Origin: Thermothelomyces thermophilus ATCC 42464 | Lineage: Eukaryota > Ascomycota > Sordariomycetes > Sordariales > Chaetomiaceae | Length of the DNA: 64,000 nucleotides | Direction: 5' to 3' | Assembly (NCBI RefSeq): GCF_000226095.1 | Contig: NC_016476.1 | Location: forward strand, 1,488,001-1,552,000 | Shown: positions 60,184 through 64,000 of the stretch, one piece after another | Layout of the letters: the number at the start of each line of letters is the position of its first letter | How positions within the stretch are numbered: the stretch's first letter is position 1 | The notes under the pieces: model-generated | Databases searched by the model: none | What the model was told of the DNA's origin: nothing | What the model saw: the letters and a program-made list of their open reading frames with translations, nothing else | Position numbers and translations under genes: made by a program

Positions 60184-62445
60184 ATGGTTCAGAACGGAGG
60201 AGACTTCGACCTCGACATCGACATGGCTACCGACGTCACGGCCGAACAGCTGCTCACTCAGCTTGGTCAACTCCAGCAGCGGATCCAGGAGTTGGACCAG
60301 AGAGACAAGGCTGCTCAAGCTCGAATCAAGGAACTCGAGAATCGCGAAAAGTACTCGCAGAAGTTGGTCAACGAGGCCTACACCAAAATCGAAGCGCTCG
60401 AGACCGCCAAGGCGAGCCACATCAAGATCGAACCACCTGGTAAATATGGAGGAACCAAGGAGGATCTCGCAGGATTCCTGACAAACCTCCGATCCTACTT
60501 CCGGCTCAATAACGACAAGTTTCCGGACGACAAAGCCAAAGTCCTCTACGCAGCCACGAGACTGGAGGGCAAGGCACTCAGATGGTTCGAGCCTACGTGG
60601 AACGACTACCTCACTGAGGAAGACGAAGACGACCGAGACGCGTTCATACAGGCAGTCTTCCGATCTTACGACCGTTTCGAAGAAGAGCTTCGAAAGGTTT
60701 TCGGCGACAAAGACGAGAAGATTTATACGCAAGAAAGACTCGCCAATCTTCGACAGACCAAGTCAGCAGCCTCCTACGCCGCACAGTTCAGACAGGACAT
60801 GCTCAAGTCTCAGCTTAACGACGAGGCGTTAATACAACTGTTCTATAACGGCTTGAAGGAAAAGGTCAAGGACGAGCTATACAAGTACGACCGGCCTGAG
60901 ACCCTGGACGAATACATCGCACAGGCCATCAGAATCGATGATCGACTCTACGCACGAGAGCAGCAGAAACGAGGTCGAATGAACGGAACCACGGTTAAGG
61001 CCAACGACAAGAAAAAACGAGCGTACGTCAGTACCTCGTACGGGACGCACCCCGGAGCCATAGATATGGACGCAGCGCAGAAGCAGGACCAGAAGAAGGC
61101 GACTAAAGACAAGTCCAATGTTACCTACTACAACTGCGGAAAGAAAGGGCATTACAAGCGAGAATGCCGGAGCCCGAAGAAAGAATGGAAGCCAGTCCCT
61201 GGAAAAGAAATCGCGGACATCGACGAAACCACCAAGAACGTCACCGAAGTAGCAGCCACGAGCTACGAAGACAAGGACAGTGACACGGACAGTCTCGGAC
61301 ACGACGGCAACGGTGAAGACGAACAAGCACCGTACTCCGAACTGGTCACTGTGGACCCAGAGACAGGTCTTGCCGAATGGGACATGGCAGGAGAGTATGC
61401 GCCGCCAATTTCAATTCTCCCAACCTTAAGGCAGTGGGGTTTCACAGTCACGCAGAGGCGGGATGGATCGTGGACAACCGACACCCAAGGAATCGAAAGA
61501 CCCGGACCCAATGCTCTATTCCTCTAGGAACGAATCGAATGGTACCGCAACGAAGTTTTCCGACTTAACACGGAACTGCGCGAACGGAATGGGCGCTTGA
61601 CTCGACTCGCCCAGCAGAGCGATGAGATGAAGGACGAAATGAGGGAACTCCGACGTATCGTGGAAACCATCAAAGGGGAACAGCCTGTGACATATGATGG
61701 GCCCGATAGCTACGCCGAGCACTTTGACGATCAGCAACTTAGCCACGACGTACGGAACCCCGAATACTAGTTCATGTGCGCGAACCGCGGAAAAGACGAA
61801 CGTACGTGGGAAAGCTACTGGAAGAAATACTCCTATATCAGCACTAGAGTACCTATAGTCTACGTACAATAGGAAGGATTCGGGAAAGAATTCCAATACC
61901 TCCCGGGCGACGCCACGCGACTGCACCCTCGACATGAGGCATATGCGTAAGTGCCCTGGTTCCAGTGTGTGGCATACGAATGCCGATACCACTTCCGCGA
62001 CAAATTCGAAAACAACCACTGGCCGACCCGACAGGAGAACGGGGACGGAGGCTTGTACCCTGTAGAATGGGTCTACGATGCAGAAAATAGAGCGGCCGAA
62101 TTGCTCTAGAAGATCGAAGCCCGCGATCTAGAAAGCATCACGATAGTTCTAAGACGAGCCTGGCCTAGGCACTGCGGAACCGGACGAGACACATGGGACT
62201 CGTGCTAGAGCAACGATTGCCTCTATCACGCGGACGAAAAGAAATTGCGAATTCGGGAGCTTCAGATGAAGCTATGGCACGCACGACGGAAAGCGGAACG
62301 GACCTAATGGTGGGAAGCCGCAAGCACTCAATGGCTCACGGAAATGAGCACGATCGACGAAGCCGCTATTAGCCGAACAACCGGAGAGGTTAGCACTGAC
62401 CTGGGAAACGGGTTAGGGCCCTTCGAGGGGCCCGGAAACCATTAA
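60184..62445 (+). pseudogene. Element 5 gag, 753 codons with seven RIP-type stops
   Basis: Capsid/nucleocapsid precursor of a chromovirus. The first 447 codons are open. TAG or TAA stops then lie at 61525, 61768, 61870, 61948, 62107, 62206 and 62305, each explained by CAG/CAA; the native TAA is at 62443, conserved in element 3. An N-terminal coiled coil (QLQQRIQELDQRDKAAQAR) is followed by the retrotransposon gag domain (residues about 90-270, with LEGKALRWFEPTW) and a zinc knuckle near residue 318 (YNCGKKGHYKREC), in which the first Cys is Tyr, a G-to-A change. After it comes an unusual extension of more than 400 residues with further Cys/His. The 27-bp distance to the LTR is short but the same in element 3. 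Confidence 0.85.
62403..62433 (+). promoter_or_regulatory. -1 ribosomal frameshift signal between gag and pol of element 5
   Basis: Slippery heptamer GGGAAAC (62403-62409) in the correct phase (G GGA AAC), a 6-nt spacer, then a hairpin with stem GGGCCC (62416-62421 with 62428-62433) and loop TTCGAG. The gag stop is 34 nt after the heptamer, and pol is in the -1 frame. Confidence 0.7.
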
Positions 62446-64000
62446 CGCCCGTGTAGCGGCGAGTGGTAGTGTAGTACAGGAGGAACTGGCGCAAGAGACC
62501 ACTATACCGAGACCTCCCGGCAGAAACATGGGAAATCGCCGCAATCTTTGGACGACGGCGGCAAGACAAGCGGCTATGGATAACAGCATAGTGGAAACAG
62601 CACGAAATGCTCGCACTAGTGGACAGTGGAGCAGAGATGAATCTGATTTCGCCGACACTGGTGAATTAGCTGTGGATACCCTGGAGAATGAAGCGGAAGC
62701 ATGGCATAGTCAAAGGGCCATTTCCGATGTAATGGGTACGTAGGGAGACCGAACCGATCGACATCACTGTGGCAGGGAAGACTATAGCAGTCATATTTAG
62801 CATTGTGGACATGGGCAACGACAAAGACATGATATTGGGGTTACTATGGCATGAAGATTACGACCCGGACATTAGCTGGAAGAATGGTGGCTACCTGTGA
62901 CCCCGAACGGAGTCGTATTCGACTAGCGAGATGGGGAGCGCGCAAGGATCGCGAGCGGACGATGCTCAGAGAAAGGCATGTCCTACGGATCCACCGCAAG
63001 AGACGGACAGTGGCAGGCAGACCACTACGGACTCTGGAAGAAGCGGCATAACGATACCGACGTTGCGACAGGAGGAACGAGCTGAATCGCCGATAGCTGT
63101 TCTCTCCGTTGACGAATGTGGAGTACTGCAATGGGAGTAGTGGGTTGAGATAGGAGAAATCGCTAGTATCGCTATGGACGGAACCAAGTTCGCATACTAC
63201 CAGAAAACCGAGAGACGAGACAAGACTGGGGAAGTACCGAAGGAATACGAAGGACACCTAGCATTCGAACCGAAGCATCTGGAAGGATTACTAGAACACG
63301 GCCTATAGGATCACGAGATCAAGCTTAAGGAAAGAGCACGACTGAAGTTCTTCAAGATTTACCACACGAGCCAGACATAGGACGAAGAACTTAAGCGATA
63401 TTTGGAGGAGAACCTTCGAAGAGGACATATCCGCCCGTCGACATCGCCAGCAGGCTACCCAATCCTGTTTGTGCCCAAGAAAGACGGAAAGCTACGGTTA
63501 TACGTCGACTATCGGCAACTTAACGAACAGACCGTGAAAAATCGATACCCGTTACCGCTGATCTCACAGCTCTGAGATCAGTTGGCAGGAGCCCAATATT
63601 TCACGCGTCTTGACTTGCCATCGGCCTACAACCACATACGGATCAAAGAAGGCGACGAGTGGAAAACGGCCTTTAGGACACCTTATGGCCACTACGAGTA
63701 CCTTGTCATGCCATTTGGACTTACGAATGCGCCGGCAACGTTCCAAGCCCTGATTGATCAAGCTATCCGACCCTTTCTCGACAAATTTGCGGTATGTTAT
63801 CTCGACAATATACTCATCTTCTCCAAGACAATGGACGAACACCGGAAGCACGTAAAAGCAGTGCTGGACGCGCTACACGCGTACAAGCTATCAGTCAACA
63901 AGGGAAAGAGCGAATTCCACGTCAGGAAAACGGTGTTTCTGGGATACGAGATATCCCCAGGACAAATCCGGATGGAACCTTCAAAGGTTAAAGCTATCAA
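62406..64000 (+). pseudogene. Element 5 pol, protease and RT, partial at window edge
   Basis: The -1 frame holds LALVDSGAEMNLISPTLV (aspartic protease, DSGA at about 62622) and the [22 protein letters not shown], then RTPYGHYEYLVMPFGLTNAP, then CYLDNILIFSK at about 63795. The second catalytic Asp of YLDD is Asn (AAT at 63807-63809; GAC in element 3), a G-to-A change that should inactivate the enzyme. Stops at 62454, 62472, about 62730, about 62898, about 63139 and 63573 (the last a TGA where element 3 has CGA) break the frame. RNase H, integrase and chromodomain lie beyond the window. Confidence 0.82.

Larger units (their letters stand above)
59705..64000 (+). mobile_element. Element 5: lightly RIP-mutated chromovirus LTR retrotransposon, runs off the right edge
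   Basis: It begins with a 452-bp LTR (59705-60156) inserted in the 5' leader of element 4. A 27-bp leader leads to the gag ATG. Gag and pol are colinear with element 3, but mutations are few. The visible pol ends after the RT. The expected target duplication is TAGGA (59700-59704), to be found beyond the window. Confidence 0.88.

Noticed and set aside
60877-61326. Hydrophobic minus-strand frame
   Set aside because: Antisense of the gag coding sequence.
61527-61527. TAG at 61525-61527 as the true end of gag in element 5
   Set aside because: The same frame continues with good coding character for 306 more codons to a TAA conserved at the same distance in element 3; the TAG is a CAG-to-TAG change.

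Overview
The window looks like nuclear DNA of a filamentous ascomycete (Pezizomycotina, probably a sordariomycete; the species cannot be fixed from sequence alone). The genes have short introns with fungal GTRNGY donors and CTRAC-type branch points. They belong to fungal families: a C2H2 regulator, a DUF1996 secreted protein, a fungal rhodopsin-domain membrane protein, and a coiled-coil/kinase-like protein. All repeats carry the signature of repeat-induced point mutation (RIP): CpA and TpG are depleted, TpA is in excess, and most in-frame stops look like former CAG/CAA codons.

Layout. 1-9735 is a gene-bearing segment: the 3' part of a C2H2 zinc-finger gene (+), a five-exon DUF1996 gene (-), a 2.8 kb gene-poor stretch with long G/C homopolymers, and the 3' part of a broken kinase-like gene (-). 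9736-33084 is one composite insertion that splits that kinase-like gene: LTR element 1 (253-bp LTRs, target duplication CTTCC) carries a Tad-like LINE (18-bp target duplication), which itself carries LTR element 2 (324-bp LTRs). The 5' part of the split gene lies at 33085-33356. 33357-44139 is a second unique segment with a small unrecognised two-exon gene (+), a cysteine-rich small secreted protein (-) and a rhodopsin-domain gene (-). 44140 to the right edge is a second repeat block: element 4 (- strand, Ty3/gypsy, 169-bp LTR) interrupted by element 3 (complete, 446-bp LTRs, target duplication TTTAC) and, in its 5' leader, by element 5. Element 5 is a lightly mutated relative of element 3 that runs off the window.

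Elements 3 and 5 are the most informative pair. Their gag-pol regions are colinear with no net length change from the gag ATG to the reverse transcriptase YLDD codons. This allows the unmutated gene structure to be read: a 753-codon gag, a -1 frameshift site (GGGAAAC, 6-nt spacer, GGGCCC hairpin) and a pol with protease, RT, RNase H, integrase and chromodomain. An 11-nt self-complementary primer site lies just after the LTR, as in the Tf1/sushi class. Their LTRs share R-U5 but not U3.

Two RIP-damaged extra reading frames deserve attention: a sense frame of about 900 codons after pol in element 1, and an antisense frame between the chromodomain and the 3' LTR of element 2. No CRISPR array, rRNA or convincing tRNA gene was seen.
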